From NCBI GenBank assembly GCA_900551145.1, contig URUQ01000003.1, forward strand, positions 1 to 32,152: a stretch of DNA of 32,152 nucleotides. Reading direction: 5' to 3'. Below are positions 22,893 to 30,158 of this stretch, piece by piece. The notes under the pieces were generated by a model that was not told where the DNA came from, ran no database searches, and was given only the letters and a program-made list of their open reading frames with translations. This stretch comes from an uncultured Eubacteriales bacterium. Its GTDB lineage: Bacteria > Bacillota > Clostridia > Christensenellales > CAG-917. The position numbers and the translations under genes were made by a program. Within the stretch, counting starts at the first letter, position 1, and the number at the start of each line of letters is the position of its first letter.

Positions 22893-23765
22893 ATGGAAGA
22901 AAACAGAACTTATAAAAACTGCACGGTGGAAAACGAGACTTTTGACGAGGAACGTGCCTTTTACGGCGCAAGAAACGAAAAAGTAAAAAGCGTCAAGATA
23001 GACGGACCCCGGGACGGTGAAAGCGCATTCAAGGAGTGTAGGGACGTCGAGTGCACGGATTGCTATTTCAATCTTCGCTATCCGTTTTGGCACAATCACA
23101 ATCTCAAAATAAACAATAGTGAGATGACGGAGTTTTGTCGTGCGGCACTTTGGTATAGCGAAAATATCGATATCCGCAACGTCAAAATGCACGGCATAAA
23201 GGCACTTCGCGAATGCAAAAACGTAAATATAGCCGATTGTCATATCGTCTCACCCGAGTTCGGTTGGTCGGTGCACGGCATAAATATGCGCAATTCACAC
23301 GCGGAAAGCGAGTATTTTATGATGCGCTCGTCCTCCATCAAGTTCAAAAACGTGGACTTTAAGGGCAAATACAGTTTCCAATACATCAAAGACGCCGTGT
23401 TCGAGGACTGCGACTTCGATACGAAGGACGCCTTTTGGCACGCGGAAAACGTGCTTGTCAAAAACTGCGTCGTCAAGGGTGAATACCTTGCTTGGTATTG
23501 CGACGGCGTGACGTTCGACCACTGCAAAATCATCGGCACGCAACCGCTTTGCTATTGTAAGAACCTCAAACTCATAGACTGTGAAATGATAGATTGCGAT
23601 TTTGCCTTTGAGAAGAGCGACGTCGAGGCAACCATAACCACGCCCGTTATAAGCATAAAGAACGTAAGCGACGGTTGCGTAACAGTGCCGTCTGTCGGTG
23701 AAATAATTCGGGACGGCGACGAGTATAAGGGTGCAGTCGTTATTCTTGACAAAGACGAGAAATAA
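22893..23765 (+). CDS. DUF3737 family protein, predicted right-handed beta-helix
   Basis: The 290-residue soluble protein consists of short repeats in which a beta strand ends in a Cys/Asn-Cys turn (KNCTVEN, KECRDVECTDC, RECKNVNIADC, FEDCDFDTKDAFWH, VKNCVVKGEYLAWYCDGVTFDHC, CKNLKLIDCEMIDCDF). That is the pattern of DUF3737 (PF12541), which folds as a parallel beta-helix. A recurring aromatic W-H/F-W signature (YPFWHNHNLK, DAFWHAENV, LAWYCDGV) marks equivalent turns. Such folds often occur in polysaccharide-active or scaffold proteins, but no enzymatic activity is known for this family. There is no signal peptide. It lies alone between the V-ATPase terminator and an ECF-type promoter; ribosome binding site and promoter are weak. 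Confidence 0.85.
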   Translation: MEENRTYKNCTVENETFDEERAFYGARNEKVKSVKIDGPRDGESAFKECRDVECTDCYFNLRYPFWHNHNLKINNSEMTEFCRAALWYSENIDIRNVKMHGIKALRECKNVNIADCHIVSPEFGWSVHGINMRNSHAESEYFMMRSSSIKFKNVDFKGKYSFQYIKDAVFEDCDFDTKDAFWHAENVLVKNCVVKGEYLAWYCDGVTFDHCKIIGTQPLCYCKNLKLIDCEMIDCDFAFEKSDVEATITTPVISIKNVSDGCVTVPSVGEIIRDGDEYKGAVVILDKDEK

Positions 23766-23872
23766 TCGACGTTTTGAAAAGTCCTGAACTTAAAATCCGA
23801 GATTTTTTAATCGGAATACGAAAAGGGATAATAATCCGAACGAAAAGATTTTGAAGAAAATTTGAAAAAGTT

Positions 23873-23903
23873 TGTAACCTTTTGCGTCTAGGGGTGTCTT
23901 ATA
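23873..23903 (+). promoter_or_regulatory. Predicted ECF-sigma promoter
   Basis: TGTAACC (23873-23879), a 16-base spacer and GTCTTATA (23896-23903) have the AAC-type -35 and GTC/CGT-type -10 of ECF promoters, in contrast to the sigma-A-like boxes elsewhere in the window. It lies 28 bases before a PepSY lipoprotein gene and about 1.1 kb before an ECF sigma gene. This is autoregulation by inference. Confidence 0.6.
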
Positions 23904-23930
23904 TGTGAAAAACCAAAGGAGGCGACCCTT

Positions 23931-24947
23931 ATGAAAAAGAAATTTATAATTACACTTGCAATAGTAGCATTGCTTGTTTGCGCGGTGGTATTCGTCGCTT
24001 GCGACAATAGCAATAATGAAGAAAGCAAGAGAAACGCTGAGTATCAAAGCATCGCACTTGCAGCCGTAGGCGCACAAGGACAAAAGGTTCAACACTCGTC
24101 GGTGTCGGAAAAAAAGAATAATTTCATTGTGGAAGTTGTTATCAACGGCGTAAAATATGACGTGACGATTGGCGAGAACAAAAAGGTCGTGTCTGTCAAA
24201 ATCAACGACCACCAAGTGGACAAGAACAACGTTCCCGCTCCTCCGTACGCAGACGAAAACGCATATATCGGCACGGATAGAGCAAAGCAAATCGCTTTCG
24301 AGGATGCGTTGACGACCGTTGACAAGGTTACCAAACTCGACGTTGAATTTGACTTTGACGACGGCAAATACCTCTACGAAGTTGAATTTAGAGTAGGCAC
24401 AGTCAAATACGAATACGATATCGACGCAAAGACGGGTGAAATTCACAAGAAAGAAGTAGACGACAAGACCGTTGTTGAAAAAGCGCCCGACGGAGTGACG
24501 TTTATCGGCGCGGAAGAGGCTCAAAGAATAGTGCTTGAAAATGCGGGCGTAACGGCAGAAGAAGTGACCGTCACCAAGGCAAAGCTCGACTTTGAAAAGG
24601 GCGCGTACGTGTACGAAATCGAGTTCAAGAAAGGCACGGTTGAGTACGAATACGAAATCAACGCAGTGACGGGCGCAGTCATCAAATTTGAAATAGACAA
24701 CGACGAAGACGACGATGACGAAGTTCCCGTGGGACAATATATCTCGGTTGAGGACGCAAAGCGCAGCGTGCTTGCACACGCCGGTGTAAGTGCCGAAAAC
24801 GCGGTGATTGAAAAGGCGGAACTCGACGTCAAACAAGGCGTAGTGATTTACGAAATCGAGTTTAAGGCGGGCGGATACGAGTACGAGTACGAGGTCAATG
24901 CAACCACCGGCGAAATCATCTCGCAAAACAAGGAAATCGACGACTGA
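23931..24947 (+). CDS. Secreted lipoprotein with tandem PepSY domains
   Basis: The 338-residue protein has a lipoprotein signal ending FVAC (Cys24), then four related modules. The first is degenerate (~38-98). The next three (~113-180, ~190-256, ~269-335) each follow the PepSY plan: an 'A-K/Q-...-A' helix (DRAKQIAFEDA, EEAQRIVLENAG, EDAKRSVLAHAG), then YEVEF/YEIEF...KYEYDIDAKTGEI. PepSY modules are extracytoplasmic and are proposed to inhibit proteases or sense envelope conditions. The protein lies between an ECF-type promoter and an ECF sigma factor, so it is a probable target of that regulon. Good ribosome binding site AAAGGAGG at eight bases. The ligand or enzyme partner is unknown. Confidence 0.88.
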   Translation: MKKKFIITLAIVALLVCAVVFVACDNSNNEESKRNAEYQSIALAAVGAQGQKVQHSSVSEKKNNFIVEVVINGVKYDVTIGENKKVVSVKINDHQVDKNNVPAPPYADENAYIGTDRAKQIAFEDALTTVDKVTKLDVEFDFDDGKYLYEVEFRVGTVKYEYDIDAKTGEIHKKEVDDKTVVEKAPDGVTFIGAEEAQRIVLENAGVTAEEVTVTKAKLDFEKGAYVYEIEFKKGTVEYEYEINAVTGAVIKFEIDNDEDDDDEVPVGQYISVEDAKRSVLAHAGVSAENAVIEKAELDVKQGVVIYEIEFKAGGYEYEYEVNATTGEIISQNKEIDD

Positions 24948-25008
24948 TAAGGTCGAATTATCACAAATAACCAAAAAACATAGCAAAAAGTAGCAAATAA
25001 AGGATAGT

Positions 25009-25485
25009 ATGGACAGCGACGTCATAGAACAATTGTTTATAAAATATTACCACGACATATTGTTGTATTCGATGTCGCTGACCAAAGACGCCTCCCAAGC
25101 CGAAGATTTGGCGCAAGAGGCGTTTTATAAAGCGTTGAAGAGCGCAAACGACAGTATTGCCAACTTCAAAGCGTGGGCGCTTACGGTGTGTCGCAATATG
25201 TTTCTCAACAAAAAGCGTAAGTATGCTCGCATAGTCGAACTTGACGAAAATATGTCCGACGAGCGCGACGAGGTGCTTGCCAAAATCGTAAAGGACGAGA
25301 AATACCGTGCGCTTTACAATGCGATAGGGCTTCTTGCCGACAATCTAAAAGAAGTAATACTGCTTTTCTATTTTGAAAATCTCAAAATAGACGAGATATC
25401 GGCAATGCTCGACAAGAGTGAAAGCAACGTAAAAGTTATGCTTTTCAGAGGCAGGGAACAAATTAGAAAGATTTTGGAGAAATAG
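25009..25485 (+). CDS. ECF (group 4) RNA polymerase sigma factor
   Basis: The 158-residue protein has only regions 2 and 4, as in ECF sigma factors. Region 2 (~8-75) shows LLYSMSLTKDASQAEDLAQEAFYKALKS and FKAWALTVCRNMFLNKKRK. Region 4 (~100-155) shows LPDNLKEVI-type LADNLKEVILLFYFENLKIDEISAMLDKSESNVKVMLFRGREQIRKIL, an HTH that reads the -35. Length is typical. ATG at 25009 with AAAGGA four bases upstream. It ends one base before the gene for a membrane anti-sigma candidate, and the upstream lipoprotein gene has an ECF-type promoter, so the three genes look like one autoregulated stress module. The ECF subgroup cannot be named from sequence alone. Confidence 0.92.
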   Translation: MDSDVIEQLFIKYYHDILLYSMSLTKDASQAEDLAQEAFYKALKSANDSIANFKAWALTVCRNMFLNKKRKYARIVELDENMSDERDEVLAKIVKDEKYRALYNAIGLLADNLKEVILLFYFENLKIDEISAMLDKSESNVKVMLFRGREQIRKILEK

Positions 25486-25486
25486 T

Positions 25487-26026
25487 ATGGATTTTGAAAG
25501 CGTTTACAAAAAATACGTCGAAGGCACGGCAAACGATGAAGAAAAAGCGTTCGTGGAGCAAGAACTCGACAAGGCTCAAAAGATGGCGGAAATTATCGAC
25601 GGTTATCAATCCTATCGCCCCATAGATAATGAGTGCGACATGGAAACCGTCAAAAAGGCGCAAAAGAAATTTGCCAAGAAAAACGCTATCCGTACACTTG
25701 CGATAACTGCCGTTTGCATAATGCTCGTTGCAGCAATCGTGCTTGCCTCGGTGTTTGGAACGGCGTTCGGTTCGGCAAATAAAAACTGCAACGTGACGGC
25801 GGAAGAGGCAAAGCAGATAGCACTTCAATTTGTCGCAAACACGTACGGAACGGGAGGCGTACCTATTGTCACGGAGTGCAAGAGAGAGATTGATTATTCC
25901 TCCGACTTGCGCCACTCGGTGTTTACTTACGAGATTGAAATTCAATTCGGCCTCGTGTACGAAATCGACGTGAGAGTAAACGCAAAAACAGGACTCGTAA
26001 CCCTTGAAGGAATCTCCTCGACCTGA
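25487..26026 (+). CDS. Predicted membrane anti-sigma factor with extracellular PepSY domain
   Basis: The 179-residue protein has three parts: a cytoplasmic helical segment (1-65, FESVYKKYVEGTANDEEKAFVEQELDKAQKMAEIIDGY) resembling the short anti-sigma domain that captures ECF factors; one membrane helix (~69-91); and an extracytoplasmic PepSY module (~102-176, VTAEEAKQIALQFVANTYG...YEIDVRVNAKTGLVTLEG). No zinc-binding HxxxCxxC motif is present, so it is not a ZAS-type anti-sigma. The gene starts one base after the sigma gene ends, which is typical for a sigma/anti-sigma pair. It shares a PepSY sensor domain with the lipoprotein upstream, suggesting a common signal. Function is inferred from position and topology. 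Confidence 0.8.
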   Translation: MDFESVYKKYVEGTANDEEKAFVEQELDKAQKMAEIIDGYQSYRPIDNECDMETVKKAQKKFAKKNAIRTLAITAVCIMLVAAIVLASVFGTAFGSANKNCNVTAEEAKQIALQFVANTYGTGGVPIVTECKREIDYSSDLRHSVFTYEIEIQFGLVYEIDVRVNAKTGLVTLEGISST

Positions 26027-26136
26027 CATAATTTTTGCGCAAAAATCGCATAAAATAAGCGTTTTTTGAATGAAAAATCAATGCGAAAAGCGTCAAAAAA
26101 TATCGAGAATATCAGCAAAAAAACAATAATATAATC

Positions 26137-26168
26137 AAAAAAGCGTTGCAAATCGCAACGCTTTTTTC
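26137..26168. terminator. Bidirectional intrinsic terminator
   Basis: GCGTTGC (26143-26149) pairs with GCAACGC (26155-26161), flanked by six A residues on the left and six T residues on the right. It can end the sigma/anti-sigma operon and, on the other strand, queH. Confidence 0.85.
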
Positions 26169-26283
26169 GTCCGTTTTTTAAATCGTGAGAGAAGTATTGA
26201 GATGAAGAACAAGGAAACGATGCAAAGATCAAACCCGATTTACTAAACGTAAATGGTTTGACGATAGAGCGTCGGTGACGCGG

Positions 26284-26889
26284 TTAATCGCTCAATAGTT
26301 CTCGCACGCACCCGCAGTATTGTTGACGGTAGATACCCCATTCTTTACAAAGTTGTATGGAACGCAAATAGCCGTCACGCTTTTTGAAGTCGGAGCAAAG
26401 ATATTTGACGCCGAGTCTTTGTGCGATACTCATGCCTATCTCATTGATGAGAGGGGCGTTTTTGTGCGGACTTACGGTGAGGGTGGTTGCAAAGAAGTCG
26501 TATCCATCGCCGTGATCCAGCATATATTTTGCAGTGTTTTCAAGGCGCAAGTTGAAACAAAGCGTACATCTTGCACCGCCTTCAAGGTCGTCTTTGTGCC
26601 CTTTGACGAAGGATATATATTCCTCTTGCGATTGTTCCGGCACTATGAGTTTTACGCCGTCGAAGTGCGAAATCACTTCTTTAAGTGCCGTTTCACGCTT
26701 GATAAACTCTTCTTTCGGCAAAATGTTGGGATTGTAGTAATACACGGTCACGTCAAAGTGCGGGGTGAGATATTCAAGCACGCTACTTGCGCAAGGTCCG
26801 CAACATGCGTGCAAAAGAAGGCGTGGTTTTCCCGCGTGCGCCACCTCGTGTATTTCGTATTCTACCGTTCCTTGCAAATACTTTTTCAT
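26284..26889 (-). CDS. queH: Epoxyqueuosine reductase QueH
   Basis: The 201-residue protein is the DUF208/QueH type of epoxyqueuosine reductase, which makes the last step of queuosine, the wobble-base modification of GUN-anticodon tRNAs. Signature cysteines are present: LLLHACCGPCASS (Cys29, Cys30, Cys33), RCTLC (Cys108, Cys111) and QYCGC (Cys192, Cys194), with TLTVSPHKN and YYYNPNILP blocks. These cysteines bind the metal/Fe-S centre. The start is the ATG at 26889 (MKKYLQGTVEYEIHE); an in-frame TTG at 26937 gives a longer but unsupported N-terminus. No ribosome binding site is visible; a -10-like TATACT ends six bases before the ATG, suggesting a leaderless transcript. No other queuosine genes are nearby. 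Confidence 0.92.
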   Translation of the reverse strand: MKKYLQGTVEYEIHEVAHAGKPRLLLHACCGPCASSVLEYLTPHFDVTVYYYNPNILPKEEFIKRETALKEVISHFDGVKLIVPEQSQEEYISFVKGHKDDLEGGARCTLCFNLRLENTAKYMLDHGDGYDFFATTLTVSPHKNAPLINEIGMSIAQRLGVKYLCSDFKKRDGYLRSIQLCKEWGIYRQQYCGCVRELLSD

Positions 26890-26895
26890 AAGACG

Positions 26896-26924
26896 AGTAT
26901 AACACTTTTTTGCATAGATATAAA
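26896..26924 (-). promoter_or_regulatory. Candidate queH promoter next to the ATG
   Basis: On the minus strand TTTATA (26924-26919), 17 bases and TATACT (26901-26896) end six bases before the ATG. Transcription would begin at or near the first codon. Confidence 0.4.
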
Positions 26925-26991
26925 CGATTTTCGGCAATAATTGCGTTATTTTACTGTTGTTTTTGCTAAAAAGTAAGCAATTATTTTAATG

Positions 26992-27020
26992 TTGTGTTAT
27001 CAAATATGCTGTGATATAAT
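26992..27020 (+). promoter_or_regulatory. Sigma-A promoter for the ABC-transporter operon
   Basis: TTGTGT (26992-26997), 17 bases and a perfect TATAAT (27015-27020) with an extended TGA before it. Ends 33 bases before the ATG. Confidence 0.7.
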
Positions 27021-27053
27021 AATAAGTGTATTTTTACGCGCGCGGAGGAAGAT

Positions 27054-27728
27054 ATGTCGCACAACGTATTGAAAGCGGAAAACATCAAAAAGACCTTCAA
27101 GACGGGTGAGGTTGAGACGCAAGTGTTGAAAGGCGTCGATTTTTGCTTGGACGAGGGTGAATTCGTCGCAATCGTAGGCGAGTCGGGAAGCGGTAAATCA
27201 ACGCTTCTTTATATCCTTGCGGGGATTGACAAGGCAACGGAGGGGAAGGTGGAGTTGCTTGGCAACGACTTATCCTCGATATCCGACGAGCAACTTGCCA
27301 AAATGCGTAGAAACGATTTTTCATTCGTGTATCAGTTTGACAACCTCGTTCCCAACCTTACGGTGTACGAAAACGTGACTCTCCCGCTCGTTTTGGACAA
27401 ACGCAAAGAGAGCGAATATAAAGAGCGTGCAGAGGAAATTTTGGAATATCTTGGGATTGCCGACAGACAAAAGGCGTATCCGAGACAATTGTCGGGCGGT
27501 GAACAACAACGCGTTGCGATTGCGCGTGCGCTTATCACCGATCCGAAAGTTATATTCCTCGACGAGCCGACCGGCAGTCTTGACAAAGAGCGCGGTAGGC
27601 TGGTTATGGAACTATTGAAGGATATCAACAACAACAGAGGCGTTGCTCTCGTTATGGTTACGCACTCGCAAGCGCACGCGTCCTATGCCTCGCGCATAGT
27701 CAAGATGGAAGACGGATTGCTTGTGTAA
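27054..27728 (+). CDS. ABC transporter ATP-binding protein (MacB/LolD type)
   Basis: The 224-residue ATPase has Walker A GESGSGKST (42-50), a Q-loop in FVYQFDNLVPNLTVYENV, signature LSGGEQQRVAIARAL (~144-158), Walker B VIFLDEP and the switch His in VTHSQAHA. This is the ATPase of the MacB/LolD family (FtsX-type permease partners), which move lipoproteins, peptides or lipids, or act by mechanotransmission rather than classical transport. Good ribosome binding site GGAGG at five bases. The permease gene follows at once, so the pair forms one complex. Confidence 0.95.
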   Translation: MSHNVLKAENIKKTFKTGEVETQVLKGVDFCLDEGEFVAIVGESGSGKSTLLYILAGIDKATEGKVELLGNDLSSISDEQLAKMRRNDFSFVYQFDNLVPNLTVYENVTLPLVLDKRKESEYKERAEEILEYLGIADRQKAYPRQLSGGEQQRVAIARALITDPKVIFLDEPTGSLDKERGRLVMELLKDINNNRGVALVMVTHSQAHASYASRIVKMEDGLLV

Positions 27729-27729
27729 T

Positions 27730-30156
27730 ATGGTCAAACTTGCGTTTAGAAACATATTTTCAAAGCCGTTGCGTTCAATAGCCACGATACTTGCTATCGC
27801 GGTTGTCGTCGCAATGACTTTTTGTATGATTTCCTTTAAGGACGCGGTGTACGATTATATCTACGCAACGGAAACGTCGGCGGCGGGCAGTGCGGATATC
27901 GTTATATCCACGGACAGCAGTAGCGACCGTATCACCAAAGCCGAACCGCTCAAAGCCTTGCAAGAGGCAAAAGACGTCGTTGCCACGCTCAAACTGTACG
28001 CAACGCTGGGCGACGAGTACGTTATGGTGCGCGGTTTCGAGGCAAGCCAAATAGAAACTTTGCAAACGATAAACGCCATAAGCGGTGAAATATCTTCTCT
28101 CGAAGATGGGCGCAACGATGACAACGTTATCGTATCCGAGGCGTGCGCAAAGCACTTCGGACTAAACGTCGGGGATATGTTCAAACTGTCGCTCGGGCAA
28201 AGACAAACGACGTGCTATGTCGGAGCAATCGCAAAAGGGGACGGATATTTTTTGAGCGACGCGCCATATCAAATCATTGGCACGACGAGCAATTTTTCAA
28301 AACTCATAACGAGTTCGGTCACGGTCAATCTTTGCAACGAGATTTACCTCACGGTCAAAGACGGCGTGAGCGTGGATAGCGTTATGCAAAAAATCCGTGC
28401 TATGGCCGAGTACAAGGACTTGCTCGTAAAAGAGGCAAAAGACGACGCCTACGTCAACGAGCAGACGCAAAGCCTCACTGCGCCCGTAGTGCTTGCGGGC
28501 GGTGCGGTGTTCTTGCTCGGCATTGCGATTATCGTAATCTTGTTCGTCATGAGCGAGGGCGAAAAGGTATCGCTCATCGCAAAGCTTAAAATCGTCGGCG
28601 CAACCAAACGCCAACTTGTCGGCATATTCCTTATAGAAAGCGTAATTTTGTCAATGTTCGGCACTCTTATAGGCTCGGCACTTGCGGTGGGTATGTTCGT
28701 CGCAATACTCAAAATCACGCTTACGAGCGCGACGGTGTTCAACATTTCCGTGCTATATCTGTTTGTGGCGGGTATCGTCGGATTTTTCACTGCTATACTT
28801 GCCTCTCTTGCGCCCGTCTTTCGAGCGTTCAAAGGGACGATACGCGACAATCAATTGAATATCAAAGAGACGAACAAACGGCAATATATACTTCCTATAA
28901 TCCTCGTTTTGCTCACGGCCGTAAGCGTGATTATAGAGTTTACGGTGGAAAGTGCGACGGGCGCAATGGCAATCGTAAGCCTTTCTCTTGCAATGCTTGC
29001 GCTTGCGTCAAGCGCGTCTCCGCTTATGAAAATTTGCGCCAAAGCCTGTAAAAAATCGAGCGTGCCCGCTATGAAAGTGGCAAGCCTCGATATGACGAGA
29101 GAGAAACGATTTATGCGCTCGTCAACGCTGTTTACGACGGGTATGACTATTGCAATGACCTTGTTTATGGCGTGGTCGCTTACAACGAGTGTGTTTACGA
29201 CGTACGTCAATCAGTTTGGGAATATGGCGTTTGTCACCAACGTCAGAGAGAGCGTCGATATTGACAAATTCAAGCAAACGGACAGCGTGAAAAACGCCAC
29301 CAAAATGGTTTGGGGACAAGGCGAAATTCTCGTCCAAGGCAAAGAAAAGACGATGAATATTCTCGGCTCTAAGGATATTCTCGATATGGTAGATTTTGAG
29401 TACGTTACGTCCAAAGATATTGTTTATGAGCGCATTTCGGAAGATAAACCATACGTTTTTGTCGATATAGCACTCCAAAAGTTGTACGGAATCAAAGAGG
29501 GCGACGTGCTTGAAATGACGTTTGGAAAAGAGAGCGGACACGTGATAGTGGGCGGTGTGCTTAAACATGAATTGTTCAGCGGAAACTATCTTGTCGTGTC
29601 TGCAAAGACTATGGAAAGCGTATTCGGCAAAAAGGTGGATACGGTGCTCGTAGTGTCCGACGGAAACGTGCAAAAGTGCGTGGAAGCGTTGCGCGAGAAA
29701 TATGCCGTCAACAACTATTACGTGATATCCGCGCTCGACGCATACAAGTGGGATATGGAAAGTATGAACGCCGTGTTCGACCTCATCGGCACGCTTGCCG
29801 TTGTGGTTGCGCTGTTCATATTTGCCGTGACCGTGGCAACCGCGCTTATCGGAAGAGGCGTGTCCAAACAATCTCGAGTGGCACTCTTAAATGCGGGTAT
29901 GTCGAAGAATACGCTTCTCAAAACCGAGATTTTGGAACATGCGATAATCGCGCTCGTGGCGTTTTGCGCTTCTTTTGCGGTGTCGGTGTTGCTTGCATCT
30001 TGCCTTATCCACGCGCTCCGCTTGTTCGGAATGTACTTTGAGTTTATGTACGTGGCGTGGGTGGTTGCCGTGGTCGGTATCGCTATGGGTGCGGGGTATA
30101 CTCTTATACCGCTTGTGCTCGGCTTCAAAAAAGGTTATACTGTCAAAAAGGGTTGA
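27730..30156 (+). CDS. ABC transporter permease, MacB/FtsX type
   Basis: The 808-residue permease has the duplicated FtsX plan. TM1 (~15-37), then an extracytoplasmic domain, then a first FtsX block (~255-380; LIAKLKIVGATKRQLVGIFLIESVILSMFG), two central helices (~395-450), a second extracytoplasmic domain (~490-690) and a second FtsX block (~695-800; ALLNAGMSKNTLLKTEILEHAIIALVAF). In Firmicutes such two-FtsX-block permeases handle peptide antibiotics, lipoproteins or signals. ATG at 27730 lies one base after the ATPase stop. A frame starting at TTG 27721 is not needed. It ends two bases before the lipoprotein gene, so the three genes form one operon. Substrate unknown. Confidence 0.92.
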   Translation: MVKLAFRNIFSKPLRSIATILAIAVVVAMTFCMISFKDAVYDYIYATETSAAGSADIVISTDSSSDRITKAEPLKALQEAKDVVATLKLYATLGDEYVMVRGFEASQIETLQTINAISGEISSLEDGRNDDNVIVSEACAKHFGLNVGDMFKLSLGQRQTTCYVGAIAKGDGYFLSDAPYQIIGTTSNFSKLITSSVTVNLCNEIYLTVKDGVSVDSVMQKIRAMAEYKDLLVKEAKDDAYVNEQTQSLTAPVVLAGGAVFLLGIAIIVILFVMSEGEKVSLIAKLKIVGATKRQLVGIFLIESVILSMFGTLIGSALAVGMFVAILKITLTSATVFNISVLYLFVAGIVGFFTAILASLAPVFRAFKGTIRDNQLNIKETNKRQYILPIILVLLTAVSVIIEFTVESATGAMAIVSLSLAMLALASSASPLMKICAKACKKSSVPAMKVASLDMTREKRFMRSSTLFTTGMTIAMTLFMAWSLTTSVFTTYVNQFGNMAFVTNVRESVDIDKFKQTDSVKNATKMVWGQGEILVQGKEKTMNILGSKDILDMVDFEYVTSKDIVYERISEDKPYVFVDIALQKLYGIKEGDVLEMTFGKESGHVIVGGVLKHELFSGNYLVVSAKTMESVFGKKVDTVLVVSDGNVQKCVEALREKYAVNNYYVISALDAYKWDMESMNAVFDLIGTLAVVVALFIFAVTVATALIGRGVSKQSRVALLNAGMSKNTLLKTEILEHAIIALVAFCASFAVSVLLASCLIHALRLFGMYFEFMYVAWVVAVVGIAMGAGYTLIPLVLGFKKGYTVKKG

Positions 30157-30158
30157 TT

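Noticed and set aside
26194..26245. A 14-residue ORF between the terminator and queH
   Set aside because: It has no promoter or clear SD and lies behind a terminator; it is too short to support.
26320..26940. A 206-residue plus-strand ORF opposite queH
   Set aside because: The minus strand encodes QueH with all its conserved cysteines; the plus frame is a shadow.
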